Shown: positions 7,970-16,911, numbered from the stretch's first letter. The stretch: 64,000 bases of DNA from Paraburkholderia susongensis (GCF_900177725.1 NZ_FXAT01000001.1:1-64000); one strand, 5' to 3'. Notes: generated from the letters alone by a model not told the origin. Translations and numbers: made by a program.

Positions 7970-8815
7970 ATGACCGACATGGCAACGCCGCTGTACGAGG
8001 TGTACGCGCTTCGTATCGGCAGCAACGCGCAGCGCACAGCACGCGAAAATTTCTTCTTCGACGCTTGTTGCGGCCCGCCCGACGCGTCGATGCCGCTCGA
8101 CTACTTCTTCTGGGTGATCCGCGACGGTACGCGCACGGTCGTCATCGACACCGCGTTTCCAGTGTCGACAGGCGTGCGCAGAGAACGGCAGATGGTCCGC
8201 TCGACCGCCGACGCGTTGGCTGGGTTGAATATCGATCCAGCGAAGGTGACCGACGTGATCGTCACTCATCTGCACTGGGACCACGCGGGCAACCTCGACC
8301 TGTTTCCGAATGCGCGCGTCCACTTGCAGGGTGCCGAACTACGCTTCTGTACCGGCGCGGATATGCAGCATAAGCAGTTGCGCAAGATCTACGAGCGCGA
8401 CGACGTGATGCAGGCCGTCGCCATCCTGTACGACGGCCGGCTCGTTGTGCACGAAGGCACGACGACGTTCGCACCGGGCATCGAGATGTGCCTCGTCGGC
8501 GGTCATACCCCAGGCAGCCAGGTGGTTCGCGTCGCAACGCGACGCGGCAATCTGGTGCTCGCCGCCGATGCCGCGCATTTGTGGGCAAATGTGCGCGGAC
8601 GGCGCCCATTCCCAATCTTGCACGACCTCGCGAAGATGCTCGACGCGTTCGAAACGATCGACGCGCTCGCCGACAGTCCCGACCACGTGATCCCTGGTCA
8701 CGATCCGCTCGTCGCGACAGCGTTTCCGCGTTTTGGCAACGATCCGAACACGTTCTGCCTGCACGAGGATCCGCTCCCCGGCAGCGGCGCCCGATCGGTG
8801 CGGAGGGACAACTGA
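7970..8815 (+). CDS. Metallo-beta-lactamase-fold hydrolase (lactonase-like)
   Basis: 281 residues with the zinc signature THLHWDHAGN (H100, H102, D104, H105), a third-metal-site histidine in VGGHTPGSQVV and a late IPGHDPL histidine. The overall layout resembles AHL lactonases of the AttM/AiiB type and other small-molecule MBL hydrolases. There is a 36-base gap from the AurF-like gene and only one base to the cupin gene. It may hydrolyse a lactone, ester or thioester intermediate, or be a protective enzyme; quorum quenching is possible but the operon context argues for a pathway role. Confidence 0.87.
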   Translation: MTDMATPLYEVYALRIGSNAQRTARENFFFDACCGPPDASMPLDYFFWVIRDGTRTVVIDTAFPVSTGVRRERQMVRSTADALAGLNIDPAKVTDVIVTHLHWDHAGNLDLFPNARVHLQGAELRFCTGADMQHKQLRKIYERDDVMQAVAILYDGRLVVHEGTTTFAPGIEMCLVGGHTPGSQVVRVATRRGNLVLAADAAHLWANVRGRRPFPILHDLAKMLDAFETIDALADSPDHVIPGHDPLVATAFPRFGNDPNTFCLHEDPLPGSGARSVRRDN

Positions 8816-8816
8816 C

Positions 8817-9323
8817 ATGACCGATACCGTCATCCGCGGCCAACTGTTCGATTACAGTCGATACCGAGGCCATTTCGCCGCCGTTTCGGAGGAAGCGGTC
8901 GCGTGGTCGTGGCCCGACATCGCCGCTGAACTCGCCTCGACACAACACGGAGAGCGAGGCACGTTCACGCTGTCGAAGGACGGCGCAGCGGCCGGCTGCG
9001 AGATCCTGCCCGGCATGGCCGTCAACGTTCAGGTCGTTCAGGCCGGCGCATCGACGCGGCCGCATGCGCATGCATGGTGGCATCTGTTCGTCGTGCAGTC
9101 CGGCAGCGGTACCGCCTACCTCGGTCCTGACCGCGACCCGGTGCGGCTCGCCTCGCGTGACCTGCTGCTCGTGCCTGCGTGGTGCGAACATGCATTTCAC
9201 TGCGATCCGGACGATACGCTGATCCTGTTCAGCGCCAGCAACCTGCCGCAGCAAACCAGGCTCGGTAACCAGATTGCCAGCGAGCCCATAGGCGAACCGT
9301 CGCGCACAGGACACCACTCATGA
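8817..9323 (+). CDS. Single-domain cupin (gentisate dioxygenase-like, three-His type)
   Basis: 168 residues. Cupin motif 1 is RPHAHAWWHLFVVQSGSG with H83 and H85. The usual glutamate position is H89 and motif 2 is VPAWCEHAFH with H125. This Glu-less arrangement is like gentisate 1,2-dioxygenases and other three-histidine mononuclear iron cupins. The start is one base after the MBL stop, and the stop overlaps the MFS start (ATGA at 9320-9323). A cupin next to an amine-oxidising diiron protein recalls SznF, in which a cupin domain rearranges an N-hydroxylated urea. This is only an analogy; C-C cleavage or isomerisation is equally possible. Confidence 0.82.
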   Translation: MTDTVIRGQLFDYSRYRGHFAAVSEEAVAWSWPDIAAELASTQHGERGTFTLSKDGAAAGCEILPGMAVNVQVVQAGASTRPHAHAWWHLFVVQSGSGTAYLGPDRDPVRLASRDLLLVPAWCEHAFHCDPDDTLILFSASNLPQQTRLGNQIASEPIGEPSRTGHHS

Positions 9324-10576
9324 GCGTAACAAATCATTCGCCCATCGATCTGCCACGGAACCGCAGCAACAGGTACCGCTGGGTCGTGCTTGGCGTTGCC
9401 GCGCTCGCGCAGACGACAGCGTCGATTACCGCGCAAGGCATTTACACGCTGATTCCGTCCCTCCAAAACGCGTTTCGTCTGTCCGAGGCAACCGCGGCTC
9501 TGGCGGTCTCTGCGCTGAACGGTGGCCAGGTTGTAACGATGCTGATGCTCGGCTGGCTGATCGATCGTTTCGGAGAGCGTTACGTCGTCGCATTCACGAT
9601 GGTACTGATGGGCGGCGCGGCGCTCGCCGGTTCTGTCATATCGACGAGCTTCCCGGTATTGCTGCTGTTCTTCGTCCTGGTCGGTACCTCGTATGCGTCG
9701 GTGCAGCCGGGCGGCACGCGGGCGATCGTCCGCTGGTTTCCGCCGCACGAGCGCGGTATGGCGACCGGCGTGCGACAGGCTGGCCTGCCGCTCGGCACCG
9801 CGGTTGCCGCGATGGCGCTGCCGCTGATCGCGACAACGTACAGTTGGAGCGCCGCGCTTGCGGTGCAGGGCGCGGTCGGCATCGCCGGTGGCATCCTGTT
9901 CGGCCTTATGCATCGTGACGAGCGGGGCATGCAGGGCCTGCCCGCCTCTGCGCCGCCGAATCTCGTGAAGGCCGTCAAGCTCGTTGCCGGATATTCGGCA
10001 CTGTGGCCGGTGATGCTGGCCGGTGCGGTGATGGTCACGTTCCAGTACACGTTCGCGACGCATGCGATTCCGTTCGTCGCCGCGCGCTTCCACTACTCGG
10101 TCGTCACCGCCGCACTGCTATTCTCAGCGTCGCAATGGCTCGGCATTCTAGGACGCGTCGGTCTCGCGTGGATCAGCGACCGTTTTTGGCCGAATCGCCG
10201 AGTACGCTCGCTTGGTTTCAGCATGGCCATTTGCGTCGCCGCGACGATATCGCTGCTGGTATTGCCGACCAGCACGACGAACGCCGCACTAACCGCAATC
10301 TTCTGCGTGATCGGACTGTTCGGCGTCGGCTGGTATCCGCTGTATCTGCTGCAGATCGCGGAGATGGCACCGAAGTCGGCGGTCGCTTCGACGATTAGCT
10401 TCTCGATGACGATCAACATGATCTCAATCTGCATCATGCCGCCGCTCTTTGGCGTGATCGTTGACCGCTTCGGCTACAGCCCTGCGTGGATCGTGCTTAC
10501 GCTGCTGGTTGTAACCGGTATCCTGGTCCTGTGGAAAGGCGCGGCACATGCGGAACGCGCTCGCGCAAATAACTGA
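9320..10576 (+). CDS. Major facilitator superfamily transporter
   Basis: 418 residues with about twelve hydrophobic segments and an MFS loop motif GWLIDRFGERYVV between helices 2 and 3. It starts within the ATGA overlap with the cupin gene, so it is co-translated with the biosynthetic enzymes and most likely exports the product or imports a precursor. No substrate-specific motif is evident; the family resembles the CynX/NimT and monocarboxylate-type porters. Confidence 0.85.
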   Translation: MSVTNHSPIDLPRNRSNRYRWVVLGVAALAQTTASITAQGIYTLIPSLQNAFRLSEATAALAVSALNGGQVVTMLMLGWLIDRFGERYVVAFTMVLMGGAALAGSVISTSFPVLLLFFVLVGTSYASVQPGGTRAIVRWFPPHERGMATGVRQAGLPLGTAVAAMALPLIATTYSWSAALAVQGAVGIAGGILFGLMHRDERGMQGLPASAPPNLVKAVKLVAGYSALWPVMLAGAVMVTFQYTFATHAIPFVAARFHYSVVTAALLFSASQWLGILGRVGLAWISDRFWPNRRVRSLGFSMAICVAATISLLVLPTSTTNAALTAIFCVIGLFGVGWYPLYLLQIAEMAPKSAVASTISFSMTINMISICIMPPLFGVIVDRFGYSPAWIVLTLLVVTGILVLWKGAAHAERARANN

Positions 10577-10670
10577 ACCTCGACGAAGCACGGACGTTCC
10601 ATCAACTGCGGACGGCCCCCGCTTTGTCGTACATGAGTACTTCTATTCCAACCGCTTTGAGGGAACGGGA

Positions 10671-11306
10671 ATGAGCCTGAATCCGATCTATCTGTACGTC
10701 GGCGCCGATTACGTCAGCGCGTTCGCAATGTCCGCTTTCGTCGCACTGAAAGAGAAGGGCCTCCGCTTCGAACTGCGCACCGTCGATCTGAAGAACAAGG
10801 AGCAGCATAGCTCCGCATATCGCGAGATCTCGATAACACGCCGCATACCAACGCTGCTGCACGGCGACTTCGCGTTGTCCGAGTCGTCGGCGATCGCCGA
10901 GTATCTGGACGAAGTCTATCCCACGCCGAAGCACGCAACGGTCTTGCCGGCGGACCGTGAGATGCGTGCGCTAGCGCGCCAGCTTCAGGCATGGATCCGT
11001 AGCGATTTCATGCCGCTAAAAAGTGAGCGACAAGCCGACCGGATCTATTTTCCGGAGTCAGTCAAACCATTGTCAGAGCCGGCCCAACTGGCGTGCGACA
11101 AGCTGCTCGCGGCGGCGGACCAGTTGATCCGCGACGATCGCTATGGCGTGTTCGGCGACTGGTGCATCGCAGATACCGATTTCGCGCTGATGCTGAACCG
11201 ACTCGTGGCGTGTGGCGACCCGGTGCCACCGAAGATCGTCCGCTACATCGAGCGTCAATGGTCGCGGTCGAGCGTACAGCAGTGGGTCAATCAGGTGCGA
11301 GGCTGA
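10671..11306 (+). CDS. Glutathione S-transferase family protein (YfcF-like)
   Basis: 211 residues. The N-terminal thioredoxin-like half contains RRIPTLLHGDFALSESSAIAEYLDE, the cis-proline and Glu-Ser glutathione-binding motif, and the helical C-terminal half ends in RYIERQWSRSSVQQWV. ATG 10671 is preceded by GGGAACGGGA, a good ribosome site; longer frames start inside the MFS gene. It is separated from the transporter by 94 bases and appears to be the last gene of the accessory operon. It may act in self-protection against a reactive product or as an isomerase, by analogy with GSTs in other metabolite clusters. Confidence 0.83.
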   Translation: MSLNPIYLYVGADYVSAFAMSAFVALKEKGLRFELRTVDLKNKEQHSSAYREISITRRIPTLLHGDFALSESSAIAEYLDEVYPTPKHATVLPADREMRALARQLQAWIRSDFMPLKSERQADRIYFPESVKPLSEPAQLACDKLLAAADQLIRDDRYGVFGDWCIADTDFALMLNRLVACGDPVPPKIVRYIERQWSRSSVQQWVNQVRG

Positions 11307-11331
11307 AAAGCGGGTTGGATAGCACCACGCA

Positions 11332-11541
11332 ATGACGAACCACATCGACATCAATGAGTTAAACCTGCTTCGACACCGGCGTTTCCTGCGCGATCGGCCG
11401 TCCCTCGAACGATTGATGGACCGGCACCGCGAACTTCTCGCACCGAGATTCGGCTTGGTGAAGACGATTTTCCGCAACGTGTTTCGCGGCCGTGACGACA
11501 GATATTACGCTTTCACGATCGACACAGAGTCTCCGACATAA
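11332..11541 (+). CDS. Small hypothetical ORF (69 aa), doubtful
   Basis: An ATG-initiated frame 25 bases after the GST gene, rich in arginine and with no domain I recognise. It has no clear Shine-Dalgarno and its codon use is mixed, so it may be noncoding or the remnant of a longer gene. Reported because it is the only open frame in the gap between the operon and the next minus-strand gene. Confidence 0.2.
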   Translation: MTNHIDINELNLLRHRRFLRDRPSLERLMDRHRELLAPRFGLVKTIFRNVFRGRDDRYYAFTIDTESPT

Positions 11542-11582
11542 TCTGTAGTGCTCGTCGGAACGCTGATGCGTGTCGACGATTC

Positions 11583-11960
11583 TCAGCGCGCTTTTCGCAA
11601 GGCCGCGCTCGTGCGGTTCATAATCATGCGACGTGCGAACCACGTGCGCAACCACACGATAAAGGGCACGGCGCTAGCGATTTGAATATGGACCAACGCA
11701 ACAGCAGAAGATGCACCGGATACTGTCGCATAGCACGAACGCTCTATCACGTATGAATCGCCCTCGTACAGTTTCAGCCTGTTGACTGGCGCCGCTTCGC
11801 CGAGCCAGTCCAACGTCGGGTCGAGAAACGCAAGCTCCACGCCCCCTTCCGCGGCAATAACGCGTGCGTTGCGGGGCAACGAAACGGTAAGCGCCTGGTT
11901 GGTGTGTAGTCTTACGGTCGATAACGTCGAACCACAACGCGCGACTGGATCGTGCTTCAT
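11583..11960 (-). CDS. Hypothetical protein, DUF2917-like
   Basis: 125 residues from ATG 11960, preceded by GGAGG with suitable spacing. The central part (LHTNQALTVSLPRNARVIAAEGGVELAFLDP, then a TYVIER-like strand) resembles the small beta-rich DUF2917 proteins of beta-proteobacteria, followed by a hydrophobic segment and an arginine-rich tail. No function is known for that family. It is convergent with the accessory operon and stands alone. The assignment is by resemblance only. Confidence 0.5.
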   Translation of the reverse strand: MKHDPVARCGSTLSTVRLHTNQALTVSLPRNARVIAAEGGVELAFLDPTLDWLGEAAPVNRLKLYEGDSYVIERSCYATVSGASSAVALVHIQIASAVPFIVWLRTWFARRMIMNRTSAALRKAR

Positions 11961-12523
11961 TATGCTCCCTCCGTGGTGACGGGAGTTACGCCCCCGTTCA
12001 GGCAGGGTAGCCTCCGCGCGCACACAAAAACAGCAACAAGAAAGCCCGATTTCTTCCGATACAGATGGCAGCGAACACTCCGTCGGTCACTGTTAGCCCG
12101 AGCCATTTCGTTCGAGAGCGACCTTACGCTGGTGACAATGCGCAGCGGCAACGAGAATTCCGACGTGATGAGTTACCCGCTCAACACAGTCTATCTGCAG
12201 TGCCCTCTTCACGAGGCGTGACCAGCAAGCGTTCAGTCGAGGCACATCGACTGAGCGCCGCACGTGCGCGTCTCAATCGCTTCATCGTCAACGAAGAGAT
12301 TCCACCTCAGGAGCGATCTGAACCCGCAGAATTCACAATCAAGGCATCGGCCGCACAACTGGTTGGCAGTTTTTCTGGGCCATCGAATTTATCTGTGAGC
12401 CGCACCGGCAATGGATTCACGATCGGCGAAGGCTGATCGGTTGGAGTCCAGATTTCTCGATTCAGCAAACCGTGCCCGACATCACTGAAGGCCGCGCACC
12501 CTGGCGCGAAAACAGCGCCGCGT
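11961..12523. other. Gene-poor gap next to the accessory island
   Basis: 563 bases with no supported gene. An open frame on the plus strand (12065-12436) has no ribosome site and an unconvincing composition. GC content and third-position bias are lower than in flanking genes. I see no tRNA, direct repeat or insertion-sequence end. Confidence 0.4.
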
Positions 12524-13789
12524 TTATTCCTGCACGCCGCTCTGCTTCCTGAACGCTGTGAGAATGCGCTGTTCGAGCGAGCTATAGTTGCCGCCGAAGT
12601 GATGGTCGCCCGAGGTGCGAATCACATCGATGCCGGTTTTATCGAGCGCTGGGCACAACGTGTCCTTTTCGCTTTCGCCATAGAAGCATTGCACGATCGA
12701 CGGCGGCAGATGCGCGAGTTCAGGCCGCACCTTGAGCGCGTTGTCGCTCGCGGGCATGCCGAGCCAGCCGCCCACGCGGATCTGGAAATCGGCATCGGGT
12801 GCGAAGCCGAGCAGCGAGATCAGCGCTACCTTATCGCGCTGCGCCTGCGGCAGCCGGTTATACGCGAACGGCATCACGTCGGCGCCGAACGAATAGCCGA
12901 CGAGCGCAATGTGCTGCGCATGCCAGCGCGCGCCGTAGGTTTGCATCACGCGTGCGAGGTCGCGGCTCGTTTGCGCGGGCGGCTTCTCGCTCCAGAAATA
13001 ACGCAGACTGTCCCAGCCGATCACCGACACGCCGTCTTTCTGCAACGCCTGCGCGATCGTCTTGTCGAGATCGCGCCAGCCGCCGTCGCCGGAAATCACG
13101 ATCGCCATCAGGCCGTTCGGATGAGCGGCCGGCAATTCGATAAGCGGCAGATCGGACACGTCGTCGTCGCTCGCCGATACCGTCTGCAAATGCGGCGTAA
13201 CGAGCGAGACGAGCCGCGCATGATCGGCATTGCCCGTGCTCGCCTTTTCGACGAAGCCGGGCACCTTGTCGCGAATCACGGTCGGGTCGGGCGGGCACGG
13301 CTGGAAGCGTGCGTCGAGCGTGCGCTCGGCATCGACCGACACGGCGCCGGCAATCGTATTCGACGGCGCCTGCTCGAGCACGTGCATCGCGAGTGTCGCG
13401 CCCTGCCCCGTTCCCGCGACGATCGGCGCGAAGTATTGATTCGACTGCGATTGCCGTTCGAGTTGATGGCTCAACGCTTCGGCATCGCCCACGAGCTGAT
13501 GGCAGGTTTCCTTCTTCGCGCTCAGGTTGGCGACGTAGCGCGCGGTATCCACGCCAACGGTCAATGCCCCAGCCTTTGCGAGCGCGTCGGCGCTTTGCTG
13601 GTCGGCCGCGCTCCAGCCGCTTGCCTGCGAATACAGCACGACGAAGCCGCGCAACGGCCCATCGGGCCGCGTGACCGTGACGTCGCCATAGCGGCCGCCG
13701 GGCACGGTGGTGGTGGCCGCATGCGCGAGCGCGCCGCAGGTGAGAACGCTCGCCGCGACGGCGAGCCGGAAAAACGGATACAAGGTCAT
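12524..13789 (-). CDS. acvB: AcvB/VirJ-family lysyl-phosphatidylglycerol hydrolase
   Basis: 421 residues with an N-terminal signal peptide (cleavage near AHA-ATTT, residues 22-25) and two alpha/beta-hydrolase-like halves. The first half has GTGQG (127-131) in place of a serine elbow. The second has ISGDGGWRDLD (232 on) and the nucleophile elbow GYSFG with S300, plus a late GDHHFGG histidine. The long two-half form corresponds to AcvB, which in Agrobacterium hydrolyses lysyl-phosphatidylglycerol in the periplasm. Its ATG overlaps the stop of mprF, the enzyme that makes that lipid, which strongly supports the assignment. Together they would adjust membrane charge, acid tolerance and peptide resistance. 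Confidence 0.88.
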   Translation of the reverse strand: MTLYPFFRLAVAASVLTCGALAHAATTTVPGGRYGDVTVTRPDGPLRGFVVLYSQASGWSAADQQSADALAKAGALTVGVDTARYVANLSAKKETCHQLVGDAEALSHQLERQSQSNQYFAPIVAGTGQGATLAMHVLEQAPSNTIAGAVSVDAERTLDARFQPCPPDPTVIRDKVPGFVEKASTGNADHARLVSLVTPHLQTVSASDDDVSDLPLIELPAAHPNGLMAIVISGDGGWRDLDKTIAQALQKDGVSVIGWDSLRYFWSEKPPAQTSRDLARVMQTYGARWHAQHIALVGYSFGADVMPFAYNRLPQAQRDKVALISLLGFAPDADFQIRVGGWLGMPASDNALKVRPELAHLPPSIVQCFYGESEKDTLCPALDKTGIDVIRTSGDHHFGGNYSSLEQRILTAFRKQSGVQE

Positions 13790-16380
13790 GAACGCCGGCC
13801 TCCTGCCAGCAGCGAGAGGTCCGCGAGCGTGAAGAACACGCCCACCGAACCCGATGCCGCGAGATAACGCGGCTCCCAGCGCGGCTGGAACTTGCTCTTG
13901 AAAGCACGCAGGCCGCGGAAGTTATAGAAGCGGCCGCCAAAGCGCCACACGATGCCCGCAAGCCGATGCCAGCGCGACGCGAGCGGTGTCGGCTGAACGC
14001 CCGAAAGCGGCGCGATGCCGAGACTCAGCGAGCGGAACCCGGCCTGTTTCAGATGTAGCGCGAGCTGCGTGAACAGATATTCCATCGCATACGGCGATGC
14101 GCTTTCCACGTGACGCATCACGCCGACGGTCGCCTCGGTATTCAGATCGGTCGTCATGAAAGTCACGAACGCGACCGGCTCGCCGTTCTGGCGCACCAGC
14201 ATCACCGATTGCGCGGCGAGGTATTCGTCATGGAAAGCGGCGACCGAGAAGCTTTTCTCGCGCGCGTCGCGACTGTCGAGCCAGCCGTCGGAAATTTCGC
14301 GCAGCGTTTCGAGAGACGCCGGCACGTTGACCTGATCGATCACTTCGACCATGAAGCCATCGCGCTCGCCACGCTTTAACGCATAGCGCAGATGCGCGCG
14401 ATGCGAGCCCTTCAGATCGAAATCGTCGAGCACGACGTGCGCTTCCTCGCCGAGCTTCATCAGCGTGAGGCCCGCGTCGAGATAAAGCGGCAGCGCGTTG
14501 GCGCGAACCTGATAGAACGCGGCGCGCCCGCCGTGCGCATGCGCGAGCGCGACGAACTTGCTGATGAGACCGGCCCACTCCTCGCGCGGACCCACCGGAT
14601 CGTGCAGCGCAGCCCACGTGCGGCCGTATTTCGCGTACATCAGGAACGCCTCGCGCGATTCCGAGAACAGGAAACTCTTGTCGCCCATCAGCGCGAGACC
14701 GGCGTCGCTACGCTCCTGCGCGCGCACGATGCGCGCGGCGTCGTGCAGGTCTGCGAGGGCCGGTTTGACGAAGCGGCCCGGCGCCGGACGCAGTAATTGC
14801 CAGAATGAAAAAGTCGCGGCGAACAGGCTCGCGGCAAGCGTGGCGCGCAGCGCGCGCGGCGCGCGCTCGTCGAATGCGAACTGCCACCAGAGATCGCGCG
14901 TGTACGGTACGTCGCGGAAGGCGAACAGCATGACCCACGTCGCGAGCATCAGCACCATCGCCACCGAGACGAGCCAGCCCGCCGTGAAGCGCTCGGCGAA
15001 CAACGACGAATGGCGGTTGAAGCGCTTGCGCGTTGCGAGCAACAGCACGATCAGCGTGCCGAGCACGCCGGCCTCGACGAACGCGAGACCCTTGGTGAGC
15101 GACAACGCGAGGCTCAGCACCGTGAGTGCGAGCGTCATCCACCATGCGGCGTCGAGCCGCCGCAGCAAGCCGCGCGCGACGAACAACAGCAGCACGCCGA
15201 GCACGCTGCACAACATCTGCGAGCTTTCGAGCACCCACAGCGGCACCAGATCGCGCAGGATATGAATGCGCTGCCAGAACGCGGGCGTGGCGCTCGAAAT
15301 CACGAGCATGCCGCCAACCACGAACGTGACGAGGCTCAGAAACAGCGGCGCGAGTTCCGATACGCGCTGCGCCTGCAGCAGCGACAGACGGTTCTTCAGC
15401 ACCCGACCTTCGAAGCCCGCGAGCAACGCGGCGGAAACGATCAACGGGACACCGAAGTAAATCGCGCGGTAGGCCAGCAGCGCGGCGACCATCTGATGCA
15501 TCTGCACGCTGCCGCTCAATGTGAACACCATCGCCGCTTCGAACACGCCGACGCCGCCGGGTGTATGGCCGATCATGCCGAGCAGCATCGCGGCCGCATA
15601 GACGGTGATGAAGCCGACGAAGCTCACGTTCGCATGCGGCAGCAGCGCCCACAATGCGAGGCCCGCGGCGATGACGTCGAGCACGGCAAGCGCAATCTGC
15701 GCGAGCAGATCACGGCGCGCGGGGATATCGAACGAAAGCCACTGCCAGCGCGTGCGCACCGGCCGCGTTTCGCGGCGGCACGCGGCGGCGGCCAGCGCCA
15801 GCGCGAGCAGCAACGCCGCGCCGCTCCAGCGCAGCGCGAACGGCGTGAGGTGCAGCATCGGCGCGAGCTGGCCGGCCATGCAGACCATGCCGAGCGCGGT
15901 CATCAGCACGAGCGCGAGCGCCAGCGACACGCTCGTGAACACCGTCATGCGGCCGATCTGGGCGGGTGTGATGTTCGCGACGCCGTAGACGCGCGCGCGC
16001 ACCGCGCCTCCCGTCAGCGCGCCGAAGCCGGTCGCATTGCCGAGCGCGGAGCCCGCGGTCGCGCCGACCCACAACGCCGCGCGCGGCACGCTCGTGCCGA
16101 GGTAGCGCAAGCCGACCGCGTCGCGCCCGACGAGCGCCACATAGCTGAGCGCGGTCGCGCCGAGCGCGCCGATCCACTCGTGCGCCGACAGATTGCGCAG
16201 CTGGCGGATCACCGAGCGGTAGTCGACCGCCTCCGACAGATGCTGCAGCACGACCAGCAGCAGCCCGCAAATGACGAGCGCGAGCACGGGCGACAGAAGT
16301 CCCCGGCTGCCAAGCGCTTTCGCTGCCCGGCCGAGCAGCGCGCCGAGCCGGTCGAATCTGTGGTGAAGTCGATGAAACAT
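13786..16380 (-). CDS. mprF: Bifunctional lysylphosphatidylglycerol synthetase/flippase
   Basis: 864 residues from the ATG at 16380 (MFHRLHHRFDRLG); the frame is open further upstream but the earlier codons are not family-like. The N-terminal two thirds hold many membrane helices (flippase domain, with GHTPGGVGVFEAAM). The C-terminal third is the soluble DUF2156 aminoacyl-transferase domain (MGDKSFLFSESREAFLMYAKYGRTWAALHDPVG, and SLSLGIAPLSG). It attaches lysine from Lys-tRNA to phosphatidylglycerol and translocates the product to the outer leaflet. It lies upstream of and overlaps acvB in an ATGA junction, giving a synthesis/turnover pair in one transcript. Confidence 0.93.
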   Translation of the reverse strand: MFHRLHHRFDRLGALLGRAAKALGSRGLLSPVLALVICGLLLVVLQHLSEAVDYRSVIRQLRNLSAHEWIGALGATALSYVALVGRDAVGLRYLGTSVPRAALWVGATAGSALGNATGFGALTGGAVRARVYGVANITPAQIGRMTVFTSVSLALALVLMTALGMVCMAGQLAPMLHLTPFALRWSGAALLLALALAAAACRRETRPVRTRWQWLSFDIPARRDLLAQIALAVLDVIAAGLALWALLPHANVSFVGFITVYAAAMLLGMIGHTPGGVGVFEAAMVFTLSGSVQMHQMVAALLAYRAIYFGVPLIVSAALLAGFEGRVLKNRLSLLQAQRVSELAPLFLSLVTFVVGGMLVISSATPAFWQRIHILRDLVPLWVLESSQMLCSVLGVLLLFVARGLLRRLDAAWWMTLALTVLSLALSLTKGLAFVEAGVLGTLIVLLLATRKRFNRHSSLFAERFTAGWLVSVAMVLMLATWVMLFAFRDVPYTRDLWWQFAFDERAPRALRATLAASLFAATFSFWQLLRPAPGRFVKPALADLHDAARIVRAQERSDAGLALMGDKSFLFSESREAFLMYAKYGRTWAALHDPVGPREEWAGLISKFVALAHAHGGRAAFYQVRANALPLYLDAGLTLMKLGEEAHVVLDDFDLKGSHRAHLRYALKRGERDGFMVEVIDQVNVPASLETLREISDGWLDSRDAREKSFSVAAFHDEYLAAQSVMLVRQNGEPVAFVTFMTTDLNTEATVGVMRHVESASPYAMEYLFTQLALHLKQAGFRSLSLGIAPLSGVQPTPLASRWHRLAGIVWRFGGRFYNFRGLRAFKSKFQPRWEPRYLAASGSVGVFFTLADLSLLAGGRRS

Positions 16381-16726
16381 GGTCAATGCGGACCTTGCGA
16401 GGAGCGGTCGCGGCGACGGGTCGTCGTGCGCGGTATTGCCTGTTTCGGCAATTACAAAGAGATAACGGCAAAGCGTGCAAAAGGTTGACAGCATTAGCTA
16501 TTTCGCTGTCAGTTCACTTGCACGACGAGCCCGGCAAGGGGTGGGATGGCGAGGCTTCAGGCGCTTCAGGCGCGGCATCGGGTCGTTCGCTTCGCATGCC
16601 GCGTAGCCGGGGAACAGGGGCGCGCAGCAAGGCGCGGCAAGACAGAAAGGGGGCCAGAAAGCACGATGCCCGCTACTCGAGCGGGCACGTACATCATCAA
16701 GAGGCGCTTTGCGCGCCCGGCTGACC
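16381..16726. other. Upstream region of mprF and end of the small gene
   Basis: 346 bases with no gene supported. They hold the upstream region of mprF and, at 16667-16687, the hairpin that follows the small gene at 16727-16870. No other structure is seen. Confidence 0.4.
16667..16687 (-). terminator. Hairpin downstream of the 47-aa gene
   Basis: Nine-base perfect arms TGCCCGCTA/CTCG.../AGCGGGCA form a near-palindrome 40 bases after the stop of the small gene. It lacks a T run, so it may be a weak or Rho-assisted terminator, or an mRNA end-protecting hairpin. Confidence 0.45.
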
Positions 16727-16870
16727 TTACTGCGGGCGGCGATGCGCTTCAGCCATCACAGCGCAGTTCTGCAGATGCAGGTTCAGCGCGTGCAGCGCCA
16801 GAGCGCGCAACTTGCCGAACAGCGTGGTAGCAGCGGGGGTGGAACGGGCGACATTCGATGCGGTGTTCAT
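16727..16870 (-). CDS. Small protein, 47 aa, unknown function
   Basis: A short gene with unusually complete signals: promoter boxes at 16939-16912, AAGGAG six bases before ATG 16870, high-GC third positions, TAA, then a hairpin. The peptide starts MNTASNVARSTPAATTLFGK, continues with an amphipathic leucine/histidine helix (LRALALHALNLHLQNCAVM) and ends EAHRRPQ. It has no signal peptide and no domain I know. It lies between mprF and a divergent drug exporter, each with its own transcription direction. Confidence 0.7.
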   Translation of the reverse strand: MNTASNVARSTPAATTLFGKLRALALHALNLHLQNCAVMAEAHRRPQ

Positions 16871-16911
16871 GGCAGGCTCCTTATAAGGGTTTATACCTAA
16901 GCAATAACCCG

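Noticed and set aside
12065..12436. 124-codon frame downstream of the accessory island
   Set aside because: No Shine-Dalgarno, weak codon bias and no family resemblance; left as part of the gap.
15010..16488. 492-codon plus-strand frame
   Set aside because: Antisense of mprF; composition dominated by Arg, Gln and Ala with no recognisable fold.
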